Shown piece by piece: positions 46,291 through 58,620 of a stretch of 64,000 bases of DNA. Every line of letters starts with the position of its first letter. Position 1 is the first letter of the stretch. The notes beneath the pieces were generated by a model. It was not told the DNA's origin, did not search any database, and worked only from the letters and a program-made list of their open reading frames with translations. The DNA comes from Chionis minor (lineage: Eukaryota; Chordata; Aves; Charadriiformes; Chionididae). The translations under genes were made by a program, and so were the position numbers. The stretch is taken from assembly GCA_013398295.1 (NCBI GenBank), contig VZSF01009936.1, positions 1-64,000 of the forward strand, given 5' to 3'.

Positions 46291-49200
46291 GTTTTGTAAA
46301 ATCAGCATGCAGGAAAGTGGTATGTTACTTTGATAAAGTTTTGCTTAAGATCACACCTGATGATGATGGATAAAGCAAAGGACGGTTTGGTGCAGGATTT
46401 GCGAAGCTTACTGTGCAGTTTCAAAACAGGCTCTTGTAAAGAGAGCTTTTGCCTACAGATGCTAGTGCAGTTTATCTGCTATTTTATACCTACCAGTCTA
46501 CTAACTTTGTAACTGGACCAAGGCAGAGATACTCACAAATAAATGGTTGGGGCCCCTAAACAGAGAGATCCTTTTGAAATTTTGTTTGTTTTATTTTGTT
46601 GAAGGGAGAAGGGCCATTTATTCACAGGAGATTTTCATATCCGTGCATCAGCTGTTTTACAAAATGAAGAAATTACACTGCACAGGATTTCAGGGAAATG
46701 GATAAGCTCGAACCGGTTGAAAAAAGAGATGTATTGAGTAAAGTGTCTCAATTTGCTTTTTGCTTGGAGAAAATGGCTGTACAAAGTCAAATTCTTTTGA
46801 ACCGGTGTTAGGTGCGAACTCAGTTGTTTCTAAGCTTAATGGGCAGACACAGTCTGACTTTTGCTGACTAGTGACCTAGTAAGCAGAAACGGTGGAAAGT
46901 GGTGGTCGTGGGCATCTCCAAAGTAAAGAAGTTTAAAGAAGTTACAGATTTAGCCCGGCTGCTTCTTTTGGCACCTGGAATAATGCTGCAAGTCTCCAGC
47001 TGCAGGTAGGACACACAGCCAGAGGTCACAGCCTGTGCTTTGGCTATGGACAGGGTATGTACTGCTGTTCCCAGAGGGCAGGTAGACTGCTCGCACTGCT
47101 GCACCTAGAAGCCTGCTTTAAAATCTGCCGGTTACAGCAAAATATTGTTGAGGCTTCTTCCTGTGACCAGAAGAGAGCATGGCTAAATGTTTGTGTATTT
47201 TTTTCTGCCTTTCTGAGAAAACATGGTCAGCTTCTAAAATCGTGCTAACTTTTGTTCCATTGTCCAGTTGCCTGTTTGTGGACTTCCCATTTTTCTTTGC
47301 CCAGTTGCTGTTTGGAATTGAGGGAACGTCCGCATCTAAAGACACAGAACTTTAATTCCCAGTGGATGCCTTTAGGTATTAGCAGAGGTAGGGCTGGCAT
47401 CCCTGGCTAAATTTTCCCTTAAAGAAGTCGGTGCCCCAAAATAATCATCAGAGAATAGTCCTTTTATAAAAAAAATCAGTTATCCTTTCTGACTGTAAAA
47501 ACTATTTTTGTCACAAAAATCAGATTTTTTTGTGTAAGTCACTTCTATCATCTTGTCTTACAGTGCCCAAGCAGGATACAATGGTACAGCAGATGGTGCA
47601 AAATGATATTTGGTCATAGGACAGACAGCGTAAGGATCACCAGTCTTTGTAGTGTATAAACCTTTCAAGGCTTTTCCTTCTCATTGCATACCCTGTAGGT
47701 GAAGTAACTGTTTATTTTAGTATGGAAATACTAAGGAAAAACTTGCAATAACAAGCAGTCATATATATATATATATATAAAACTTTGACCGGAAACATTT
47801 TTAAATTCGTAACTGTAAGTTTTGTACCAGTGCTTCCTTTTGCCTGAAACCAAGAAATTGATGCTGTGGTTATTGGTGAACTCAGGTTTGTATCAGAGCA
47901 TTCTCGGGAGCACTGGGAGGCTGTTGAGAAAGCAGATGGGAGCAGGAGTCAGAAAGGGAACGCCTGAGCCCTGTAAGGAGACAGGCTGAACAGAGCCCAA
48001 GTCCTGGAGGGGGCTGGACACTTTTGATCCCAGTTGAGATTCCAGGTAAAATGGAAAATTGGTGCATATCAGGTTACGGGGTCTTAATATGCCTGTATAT
48101 GCTGAACTGCAGGCCATTGAATTTGAAAAGTTTGGGTTTGGACAGTCAAAATATTTCTAAAAGAAAAGCACATTAAATATTTTCTCCCTGGTGTGCTTTA
48201 GTGGCTGTAGTGTAGGTCATACCTCACCTTGAATATATTTGAAGTATTTTTGCAGTATGTATATGGCATGTAGTTTGGCTGCTATGTAGTTGCGGAAAGC
48301 AAAACGTAGACTTTTGTTTTCAGTTGTTTCTGCTGTATCTGAGATACTGGAGCTCCCTCCCCATCCTTTCAAAAGGAGGACTTTCTTTAGGCTTTTGGAA
48401 CCCCTGTAATTTATGCTCTGGCCTTCTAGACTGCCACTTTCCTTCTTCCTAATCCCTATCATGCATCAACTACATTTGTTTATGTCCTGCTGGAAGCTGC
48501 AAAGGAACAATTCTTCAGTAATGTCACTAGAAAATGAATAAATAAAAGCTTTGTGTCCCCTAGACTAGTTTCTTTGGGCTAATATACACCAAGAGATATT
48601 TCTGAGGAACACTCTCTCTGTGTGTTTGTTTTAGATTAGTTAAATAATTGGGTTAAATTATGACAGATTGGAGGAGGAGTGGGAAAGAACAAAATTAATA
48701 ACTACAGAGTGAACAGATAGCGCTACAGACATTGTTAAAACTTAGCAGTCTAAGTGTAAAAGTAAACCCTGAGAATGGGAGGTGAGGGTGGTTGTACTAG
48801 ATGAATATAAACGTTGGTCTGCTAGCTGCAGTGAAATCCAAACTGTTGAAGTTCCTTTAGTATTTATAAAATATGATTTTAAGGACCCTGTATTCTCTTG
48901 CAGGAATAAACAAGCCATCCCATCCTTTTGGAATCATACATTAGGCTGAAAAACTTTTCAGAGATGTAAATTGAGCCCATTTTGTGCATTGAAGATAAAT
49001 GCACATTTAAGACAATTTACTTTGTTTTGCAAAGCTGTTCTGTGAGGTTCATGATGTAACAGCAGAAATGTTGTGATTATGGAACAAGATTTCATGCTGT
49101 ATTTTTATCAGCTATTGGGGTCCTTTTGTTTGTCAATTCTGATAACAGAACTCTGAAGGAAGTTGCTCAGACCTCTGTGTAAAAGAGCCACACGCTCAAC

Positions 49201-49499
49201 TCCCAGTTACAGTTTACTTTTTCCCCCCTTTCCTAGGATGGGAATTGTGTTCTTTTAACCCATTGTCCTCTGCCTCATTACGTACAAAGACCCGGCAGAC
49301 ATTGCTTTCTCAAGGCACAACAAAGTTCATTACAAATGCACTGCTTGCTGCATTTGTGGGCAGTGCTGTGTTGTGCTGTTTTGGTACCAAAATATTTCAC
49401 TTGCATGTGAAGTTTATTAGATATTCCTATGTAAACCAAGGAGGTGTTCTTTGATGTTCAGACAAACCATGTTTTTAGCAAGTTATCATAAAATCAGTG
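46291..49499. other. AT-rich unique non-coding sequence
   Basis: Contains only an AT microsatellite at 47761-47779 as a clear feature. The stretch 47880-48060 is purine-rich and less AT-rich but matches nothing I recognise. Confidence 0.5.
47761..47779. repeat. AT dinucleotide microsatellite
   Basis: Nine perfect AT units. Uninterrupted, so probably still length-variable. Confidence 0.9.
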
Positions 49500-49940
49500 G
49501 TTAAGTTATGTGAGAAATTTTCCTCAAATGCTGCGTTAGTTGATGACAGTGTTTTATTACTGGAAAAACAATAAAGTAGAAATTGAAATACATGCATCTG
49601 AGCAATTGACAGGTCCACAGAGTGGCTCTACGTATGGCACCAACACTTAACACTAGCTGAATTACAGGCTTGGAGCACCAGACGGATTGGGTCCTGTCTT
49701 TGGACCAGAGAGCTAATGAAATAACATGTGCTCTGGGTGTCCAAATACAGGAGGCACCTGCAGCTTCCACTTGATTTCCGTGACATTTTGGAAACCAAGC
49801 AGTTAGGAAAAGCAGGCCAGTAGGGTTTCATTCCCATTAAATAAATAAAAAGGAAGATTTTACCGAGTGCCATTTCAATGGCAGCTAGCAGAGAAAAAGC
49901 AGCATGATTTTTTTGCAGATCATTGTATGCATCATTTGTG
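49500..49940. promoter_or_regulatory. Candidate conserved non-coding element with palindromic site
   Basis: Repeat-free block containing the inverted repeat TGCCATT-TC-AATGGCA at 49868-49883 (7-bp arms, 2-nt spacer), the size of a dimeric transcription-factor site. The overlapping minus frames (49501-49770, 49628-49873) match nothing I know. Conservation not testable here. Confidence 0.25.
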
Positions 49941-51326
49941 TGCCTGGTTACATCCTCCCAATGTTTTGCTGCCTAGTGTATGTATTTTCTTTTGGGGAAC
50001 TGGTTTGACATAGGCTTCGTTCTATGGCCTCAACAGGTAGCACAAAACCCATGTGACTCACTTACAAATACTACTTTTATGAATTGAACAATTAGTGTCT
50101 GATGTGGCAGGCATTCCTAGACTTATCCTTGAATTGTGCTAGATTTATGCCAGTTCAGAATGAACTGATCCAGTGGAACTCCATATATGACAAAGTGAAG
50201 TGGTACTTTCAGATTTATGCTGTGGTAAGAAATAAGAAATGGCCAGTCTAATGCTAATTAAAAAAAAAAAATATTAGAAAAATGTAAGCATTTCCTTTTG
50301 GAGGGGCATTGTGTCTGCCTCTAGGTTTTCTTAAAGGAAGCAGCTTTTTAGTAGGGATCTCTCTCTCTCATGACCATTCTTATTAATTGTTAAGAGTATG
50401 TGTCATTCCTGTGGTTTATGAATCAGTAGTTGCTGAAGTTTTTTGAACAAATTATCCATTAATTATTTGTTTGGTGTTTTCTTAATGAGGAAAAAAATGG
50501 ATAAGAAGACCACATAACAATAAGGGTACAAATTCATTGTAGTGTTATGCCTGGATTTTTGTTGAAAGGCCTTAAGCATGGCAATGATCCTAAGCACAAA
50601 TTTTTCACAGTCACAGTTGAGCCATGCAGACAAATCTGAAATAGATCTGATCTGCTTTCTAGAAGTTAGTCAGGCCAACTGTTATTCTGCCTTTACCAAA
50701 ATAGGAATATATCAATTGGAGCTGAGGTTTATAGTGGAAAACTGGAACTGTACAGACAGGAAAAAAGTGGGGTTGGCAAAGTGTTTTGCATACACTGAGG
50801 CTGCTCACTTTTTGTTAGATCTGTGATAAGAATTATACAAATAATTGGACAGATATCACTGCTAGATCTGGGAGAAAATAACCCTGAATATAATAATTTT
50901 CTTTAAAAAGGAGTGGCAAAAGAAGGAAAAAAAGAATTACTGCTTCTCTATTCTGTCCTTTGCCCGCACCAGCCACTTTCTTTGCCTTGAAACTATCCTC
51001 TTCCCCCTGGTTTTCAGTTTTTTATGTATTTTCAAAGTTAAATAGGTGCAGATCCTTACTTTGTGTGGTGCTTGACTTCTGTTATTAGGTATTCTTTCTC
51101 GCACATGTAGGTGTGTTTTGTTGCCTGGAAGTGAGGTTTGAGGGAGTAGGTGAAACAGGATGCATGTGGACCAAAAATGAGCGTCTAAAGAGATAGCTGC
51201 CATTCTGCCACACTAGAGGCAACAACCACGGTCTATGTCTCCGTCCTTCTGGGACTTGTAGGTTGCCATCAGGAAAGGGCAAAGACTCATTTAAGCTGAA
51301 AGTGTTTGAGGACAAGGTTTTCTCTT
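49941..51326. other. AT-rich unique non-coding sequence
   Basis: No gene or transposon recognised; a short CT run near 50360 and poly-A near 50261-50270 only. Confidence 0.55.
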
Positions 51327-51395
51327 CACAGAATCATAGAATATGTCAAGTTGGAAGGGACCCGGTAAGGATCATCAAGTCCAGCTCTGTTTTTT
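51327..51395 (-). mobile_element. CR1 LINE 3'-end fragment (antisense)
   Basis: CACAGAATCATAGAAT at 51327-51342, then AAGTTGGAAGGGACC and GGATCATCAAGTCCAG, is the reverse complement of the standard avian CR1 3' terminus (the GATGATCC...GGTCCCTTCCAAC region plus the octamer tail). The element therefore lies on the minus strand. Only about 70 bp is recognisable: 5' truncation is usual for CR1. No target duplication is visible, which is also normal for this family. Confidence 0.85.
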
Positions 51396-54361
51396 GCAAG
51401 TAGTGGAAGCAACCAGTGCTGGAGACTGGTAAATATCCCAGGATGTGCTACTGGGGCATGCTTTTGGGATCATACGGTAGGTACCTGCAAAGGGTTCGGC
51501 ATGTGATTTTGCATTTCAGAGGTAGGTGATAGCTGCTAAATTTTGCAAATGTCTCACTTTGAAGATGGAGTTATGTAAACACTCTTCATGAATTACAGTG
51601 GAGGTGAAGCAACATGATTTTTTTTGTGGTTTATTTTTTCTTGCTTATTTTATTGATTCCATAGTGGAATACTTTTTATTTATGTATTTATTTTCATAAA
51701 TTACCAGGTAAGAGACATTGGATAAGCAGTTGAAACGAGATCAAAGATTAAGGCAGAGGGCCTTAGGGTGAAGCTAAATTCTTTAATGCTGTATTCACTT
51801 GTATAGCTGTAGAAACCACCCAGTACTCTTCCTGCTCTTTTCTACACTGCATAAGGAGTAATGAGGGGGAGCTCAGAATCTCCAAACTGGAAACAAACGA
51901 CAGTGCTAGATTCTGTCACCAGCTTGACAAACTGGGTGCACTAGTGTAGAAATAAGACTTAACTATCTTTGAAAAAATTATTTTTCTTTATTGTTATGAC
52001 TGTGTTCGTTATTTGTATTGCAGTGGTGCATAGAAGCTCCAGCTATGGGCCAGGAGTCTGGTCACTGTACAAACAGAGAACAAATCTTATTTTCACAGTG
52101 AAGCAATCCCAGAGTGGGATGTTGCAAGTACTATAAGTCTTCATGCCAACCATTTGTGATGATGTATCAGGAGCTATGTGCTCACTGATCCAGAAATGAC
52201 AAGAGGACTTCAAAAGAAGGGATGGAGGAAAAGAGGATCATATTGCCTCAAATTTCATGTGCTTAATTTGATTTTCATTTTGCTTTGCATGTTACTTTGA
52301 AATTTCTGGTTGCATGTAGAAGGCGGCCAACCAGGTAGACATTGAGGAAGGAAACTGAAGAGGAGGCAACCCAGTTCAGTTGTATGGGAGTGGCTTAAGT
52401 TAGCCCTTTTGGAGGTTTCCTAGGTGGTCAATAGTAGTGTGAGGGCGTTGTGTTTGTTTTATGCACACTGAAATCTATTAAGCATCTAGGAGAGCTCTAA
52501 GAGCTATCTTTTTTATCAGATAACTGAGTCTACAAGTGGGACCAAATACTGGTAACAAGGTGCAACAAAATGGGATCAGAGCCTCATGATGCAACTTTGT
52601 AGGCAAAACCAGAGGAGCTTCTGCAGGCAAAATGGAATCTGAGGTGCACTTACAGGCAATAAGACACTTCCGAACTTTAAGTGTACTGTGGGGACATGAG
52701 ACGGAAGTTTATGTTTACTTTGAAAATAGTTGACTTTTGGGTTTGAAAAAGCGAACTCTATGGCTTGATGTTTACTTTGTATCTTGTTCTCTGCCATCCT
52801 GTATCTAGTAATATTGACTCACTCTATTCAATCAACCCAGGCAATAGATGAAGTATTGTGTATCTTACAATTACATTATGACCTAAATATGTGAAATGTG
52901 GTTTATGAATAGCTGATAGTCTGCAAGTCTTTTAAAATCTTAACATGTTGATACCATGACTAATTCTAATCCCCTCAACACAGCCTGAGATATTTTCCTT
53001 TGTATGAAAATTGCGGGAGAAGTTGGAGAGAAATTACAATACCATAAACCACTAGGTCACATTATTCAGATCCAGATTTGATCCATTGTCATCTAGTTTT
53101 CATTCATATGCTTGTGAAATATCAACTCACTTTGGCAGAGACCTGCTATGAGTTACAATCAATTTAAAATGTGAGAATTTATCAAAACCATATTTCTAGC
53201 TGTAGCAAAATGTATATTTACATTACAGTCTGTCCAACATGAGTAATGTCAACAATATTACAGTGTACATTTTATTCCAGCTAGCAACAGTAGCTCTATC
53301 CAAGTTCCAATCAGAGGTACAGTGTAAACACAAAACTAAGTTTTATGTCCTGCAGTGGTAAGCCAGTCATGTTCTGGTTGAAAAAAATATATATGTATGT
53401 ATGTGTGTGTATGTGTATCTGAATCTGTGTATATAAGCATTACAATAGTTCTTGCAGATACACTTGTATTATTTTTGTAGCCAATGACTTACTGTCCAAT
53501 TCTTTTGCATTTTAGTTATAAACACAGAAAGTGCAGTTTTTGTAGTCTTTTCCTTTTGAAAATAAATGCGATACATCAAAGACCCTAATCAGGCTGGAAG
53601 ACTTGAATCCTCTTTTTTATAGGCCTCCGTAGCCCATTCCACAGCAGGGAACAGACTTAGCTCAGGGCAGCACGCAGAAAGCTAGCTGTAATGATCACAG
53701 CATAACCCACCTTTCCAGCAACAACAATAGCAAAATTTAATAGGATGTGATTATTTTGCTCATTGGTTTCTTTGTGTGAGAACTCATAATTTGGTTAAAA
53801 TTACATGGGATGGCAAGTCCATCATATGTGCTTTTGCTAATAGCTGCTAGAAACTTCTCTAGCCTTCCTAGTGTTGCTTGCTTGCTAAAGGTTATGTTTC
53901 TTAAAGGGGCAATAATGCACTTTTCACCTCTTAAACTGAAAATCGTTACCACGTTAGAGAAATGTAAGCAAAGCTATGTAGCCCAGGATTTGCTGCTTGA
54001 AATAGATAGTTCTGCTTTTTTCTACTGTTCTCATCTGGTTGTGACAATTTTACAAAAACTTGGGTTCTCGTTTTGTCATGATAAAGTCTTTTACAGGTTG
54101 TTTCTGTGTGTACTCTGCAGACTGGGTACATGATCTAGCGGAATTATTGTCTGTGTGAGCCTGTGCAACTTGGTTTGTACCCGGGATTTATGCTGTAACT
54201 TCTCCGTCTAAACTGCCTTTAGGAATTTATAATTTAATAATACATAACAGCTGTACAAATTTAACAAGCTGAAGATTATAAAAATGCATTATGTCTGGTT
54301 TAGCGAATATTAGTACCTACAATGTGCAATTTTGAGGAGCTTTTGTTTTTGAAATACCCTG
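51396..54361. other. AT-rich unique non-coding sequence
   Basis: Contains the TG/TA simple tract at 53388-53437. No gene, RNA or other transposon recognised. Confidence 0.5.
53388..53437. repeat. Degenerate TA/TGTATG simple repeat
   Basis: TATATATGTATG passing into GTGTGTATGTGTAT and ending in TGTGTATATA; an interrupted dinucleotide microsatellite. Confidence 0.75.
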
Positions 54362-54398
54362 AGTATCAATACAGGCTCCCCCAGTATCAATACAGGCT
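54362..54398. repeat. Tandem 16-bp duplication at the CR1 5' junction
   Basis: AGTATCAATACAGGCT occurs at 54362-54377 and again at 54383-54398, separated by five Cs. The right-hand copy runs straight into CR1 sequence, of which the ACAGGCTGGGGGGTGAAGG portion appears to be part. A local duplication at or after insertion best explains it. Confidence 0.7.
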
Positions 54399-55106
54399 GG
54401 GGGGTGAAGGGATTGAGCCGAGAATCTCAGCCCTGCAGAGAAGGACTTGGGGATACTGGTGGATGGAAGGCTGAACATAACCCAGCAATGTGCACTTGCA
54501 GCCCAAAAAGCCAGCTGTACCCCGGGTTGCATCAAAAGAAGCGTAGCCAGCAGGTCGAGGGAGGGGATTCTGCCCCTCTGCTCTGCTCTGGAGTCCTGGA
54601 GTACTGCAGTCTCCACCTCTGGAGTCCTCAGCACAGGAAAGATGTGGACCCGTCGGAGCAGGTCCAGAGGAGGGCCACAAAAATGATCAGAGAGCTGGAG
54701 CACCTCTCCTGTGAGGACAGGCTGAGAGAGTTGGGGTTGTTCAGCGAGAGGAGAAAGCTCTGAGGAGACCTTATTGCAGCATTTCAGTACTTAAAGGGGG
54801 CTTCTAAGAAAGATGGGGACAAACTTTTTAGCAGGGCCTGTTGCGACAGGACAAGGGGTAAAGGTTTTAAAGTAAAAGAAGATAGATTTAGACTAAATAT
54901 AAGGAAGAAATTTTATGAGGAGGGTGGTGAAACGCTGGCACAGGTTGCCTGGAGAGGTGGTAGATGCCCCATCCCTGGAAACATTCAAGGTCAGGTTGGA
55001 TGGAGCTCTGAGCAATCTAGTTGAAGATGTCCCTGCTCATTGCAGGGGGTTTGGTCGAGATGACCTTTAAAGGTCCCTTCCAACACAAATGATTCTATGA
55101 TTCTGT
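54384..55106 (+). mobile_element. CR1 non-LTR retrotransposon, 5'-truncated 3' fragment
   Basis: The segment follows the avian CR1 3' consensus throughout: GAGAAGGACTTGGGG, the CAGCAATGTGCACTTGCAGCCC region, GGTCCAGAGGAGGGCCAC, CTGGAGCACCTCTCCTGTGA, GCCTGGAGAGGTGGTAGATG, then GATGACCTTTAAAGGTCCCTTCCAA and the ATGATTCTATGATTCTG tail at 55089-55105. It is about 720 bp of an element usually 4.5 kb long, so heavily 5'-truncated, as is usual. It is clearly less diverged than the 51.3 kb and 39.8 kb relics. CR1 typically leaves no clear target-site duplication, and none is seen. The element is dead: it lacks endonuclease and most of the reverse transcriptase and carries frameshifts. Confidence 0.95.
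54767..55070 (+). pseudogene. Broken C-terminal end of the CR1 ORF2 (reverse transcriptase) polyprotein
   Basis: In one frame from about 54767 the translation includes LIAAFQYLKG and FRLNIRKKF, the C-terminal tail after the reverse transcriptase domain of CR1 ORF2. Near 54911-54916 a small deletion shifts the frame, and the remainder (WHRLPGEV, then APSLETFK) is read in another frame. There is no catalytic domain left, so this is a non-functional fossil and not a gene. Confidence 0.8.
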
Positions 55107-55412
55107 TCTATTCAAAGATTGTAAAAAAAGAAGGGCTGAAAAAAGTTTTGAGAAGATTGCTTGGGTTGCATATATCTGGTTTTGTTCAGCAAGAAAGGTG
55201 GCTAATGGTATTAGGAAGAGATGTACGTTCATTATCTACTTTGCTAACATATCTTTGTACACAGATTATCAGTCTAGTACACACAAACTCTAAATCTGTT
55301 AACAATATCATGCATATAATTATTTTCTTACATTTTGAGATCTGTTTAATACTCCTTAATATATTTGTACTCACAGATGGTAGGAGATATGTCCCTGTGA
55401 CATGGCATAGAC

Positions 55413-55456
55413 ACGCACACACACACACATTAAGAGAAGAAGAGAGAAAGAGAGGG
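55413..55456. repeat. CA microsatellite followed by GA-rich tract
   Basis: A CA run at 55415-55428 (interrupted early by G), then AGAGAAG-type purine repeats to about 55456. Lies about 300 bp after the CR1 tail and is not part of it. Confidence 0.8.
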
Positions 55457-58079
55457 AATTTCAGCAGCTGACATGAGAAAGATCAAGGGGATGCCAAAAT
55501 TACTGGAAAGAAAGCAAGCAGAGAATTGAACATGAGAAGAAAATTAGGGTAACTTGTAGATATAAGAGCTCAAGAGCAAAAGTACATCTCATGATCAGAG
55601 TGTCCAAGAACACTATAGTGAGATAATGTATTACTTAAAATGAGGTAAAATAAAATCCAATAAAAGAAAAATAAATACATAAAAGAAATGTGAATCTCCT
55701 CATTCTAAAAACTGGATTGATATATCCCTGAAGCAGGTAATAAAGTGAAGAGAAATCCATAGTAGTTAAGAGATTACCCAGTGATACAATTAATCTATAG
55801 TAATTAAGTTTTCCACATACTAAAAATACACACATATAGTTGCATTTCTATGAAGCATTACTCAGTCAGGAGACTGAGGTCCTTAGTATAGACAAACATG
55901 CATAATACGAATGCACAGACTCTTGAGATCTGTACAGTTACTTAGGTGTATAAAGTTAAATATATTTTTAAAATGTCACGGTATTGAGGCCTGGATATGT
56001 AAAAACAAGGTACCACAAAAAATACCACAGCTGTTTTGACAAAAATATGATGTCAGAGTACACTGTATCAAAATTGTATCTTGCATATAAGAATAGGAAA
56101 GCTCCGAAATGGTGATGGATCTCATAAAAGAACACTGGTGTTATTAAAGAGTTGTGAACTATAATTTACTGTGCTATTATAACATGATTAATTTAAACAT
56201 ATAGTTCTTTCCTCTTACAAACCAATTCTCTTAAATAGTTTTAAAGTTATATAGAGGGGTGCCCACCATACATTAATGGCAGTAATGTGTAAAAGTGTAA
56301 ATTTGGAGGAAAATATTAAGAGGGAAAATATTTTCTTAGACTATTGGAAAGGTGGAGAAAGGACTGAAGCACATTGGGGGGCAGTTGAGTTAAGCATCCC
56401 TCACAGCTAATTGACTTGATCAGGATGACCTCCTGATCTTGTCCTTCCTTATGGAACCAGTATGCCTTTACTGGAGTATGTTAAATTTTGCAATTTTTAA
56501 TAGTTAGATTTCAGATATAAAATGTGACAATAAGGATGTATCTGGACATTTTCGGGAGCATATTTACAGTTACCTGTGATTTTATGTTTTGGGTTACTAA
56601 CTACCAGAGATCACTGGTGCTAGTTATAGAACAGTATGCTGTGGAACAACATGCATATGAATTACAAACAGTAATTATCTCCATTTGCTTGTGCATATGT
56701 TTGCTGAAAATCGTACCAGTTTAGTCTGCTACTGCATTAAATGTGAGTTGAATTTGCAGAACTCGGGGTGTGTGGCATGTTTTGAAAAGCCAGTGTAAAG
56801 CCTCTTTGAAGTTATAGACATTGTACAAAGTGCTGTTGTAGTTTTATTGCACATTTTGTGATGCACATTTCTCTACCGCCTCACATGCCCCTTAAGTTGA
56901 ATTTTGATTGCGGAGCATTGGTATCTGTAAATTGGCTTGATTTCTAGGAAGACCATGAATGGTTTGGACAAACCACGGAAAAACATTTTTCTTTTTTACT
57001 TGGGGTTTGCTTTCTGAAAAACAAAAGCTATGCCGTGATACTTAAGGAGACCAGGAGATAGAAGTCCTTTACTAGATTTTGTTTGGCAACCGGTGAGTTC
57101 CATCTACTTCAATGAAAAACACCATGTGCGCTGTTTTGGTATATTCTTTGTGATGTATCATACTTATGACTTCCATGGGACTTTATGATAACTAGAGAAA
57201 AAGAATGTGAGAATTCTTGTTTTGGATTATTTTTGTTTGTTTATTTGGAGGACAACCATATGGCAGATGCAGTTGTTTCCCAGTAGACAGCTCCAACTGT
57301 GTAGAGATTCACAAAGCTTGAGGGAAGAATTGGATCCGTTGTTGAAAGGGTCATAGTGTGTAGTCAGTTAGCCAGAATTTTGAAGAGTAAGCGAATCATT
57401 AGGAGTATGACATTCAGGGCTCTAATTGTGGTTTTGAGTATTAAGTTAAAGGATCAAAAAGTGATATTCTCTTTGGACCATCTGGAGTTATTCAGGCCAG
57501 CAGTAAATGTTCAGCAGATTTAGGACTGTTGTTAAGTTTCTAACATTGTTTTCTGTGGAGCGGGGTTTTTTTTTCCGTCTGTTTATTCAGGGGTGGTCTT
57601 AAGGTCAGTAGTAGTAGGTGCTTCAAGAAAATATCGGTGTTTTGGGAGAGTGACATCATTTCTGTTGTGTGTGGGCAAGCAAGTGTGATAGTCCTTTGCT
57701 TTCCTCAGTGGGAGAAATCAGCAAGTACGGTATGGGCAGAAGGTCAGTTGTTCCCAGTCAGAAAGTGCTGACCCTTTGCAAGCTCATCAACATGACTTTC
57801 ATTTGTAATGACTGTGCTTAAATAAGTCTTTGTTCATTAAAATATGCAAGCAAAGCTGCTCCTTCTTTCCGTGAATAGCGAGATGCTGATTTAATGAGGA
57901 CCAGCAAAAGGATGTATGTGGAAGCTTGCCACCATTCAAAATGGTGGGAAGGTGCCAAGGTGAGCAAAGCATAGAGCAGATGCAGTGATCTCACTTCTCC
58001 AAGACCAGTATAAATTGGAAGCATTTGCTCCAGAGTTTGCCTAACCTGTGATTCTCTTTCCTTCCCCTTTATCTTCTGC
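55457..58079. other. AT-rich unique non-coding sequence
   Basis: No gene or transposon recognised; a G4T9 junction at 57562-57574 is the only notable simple tract. Confidence 0.55.
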
Positions 58080-58620
58080 TCCTTCCCAATCAGATCTCAT
58101 CCCCCAGCACTAAATCCCGTGTGCAGGCTTTGATCTTGTGGCCCAGCCAGCCTGAAAAGCAGTGTGCACACAGACACGTTTTAATCATTCATATGATGAT
58201 TGGTGGCTCCCTGTTGTTAAACCACAATTATTGATCCACTGCTGTTGAAGTACACGGCTGAGGGAACGTGGCCGGTCGGTTGCCGACTGAATAGGAAGGA
58301 AGCATAGAGCTCCTCTAACCCACGTCTTCTCATCAGGGTGGTTCGGAAACCTCCATGGTGGTGAATCACTTACACAGCATTACAAGGTCTCTGATTTGAC
58401 CGAAATGGCCAGGTTAACATCAATTGGTGTGTTTAAAATACTCGGGATGGATGATAACTGCCCGTTGCCCTCATATCTGAGTTGGCTAACAGGGTAACTG
58501 CGGGAAAGTAATTTAGCTGGAAGAACAAGCCTGGTGTAAAACTCCTTCCAAGGCAAATATAGCTGTGTGATGTACGTTACAGTTTTACTGAGGAGATGTT
58601 TCCACACAAATTATACCGTC
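58080..58620. promoter_or_regulatory. Candidate conserved non-coding element
   Basis: Repeat-free and CpG-retaining around 58255-58300, with a TCF/LEF-type CTTTGATC at 58128-58135 and a CAATTATTGAT homeodomain-type word at 58225-58235. A 75-codon minus frame at 58380-58607 is not recognisable. Hypothesis by eye only. Confidence 0.25.

Noticed and set aside
54404..54763. 119-codon plus-strand frame and overlapping minus frames of 128 and 97 codons
   Set aside because: All lie inside the CR1 fragment; they are by-products of its GC-rich sequence and not host genes.
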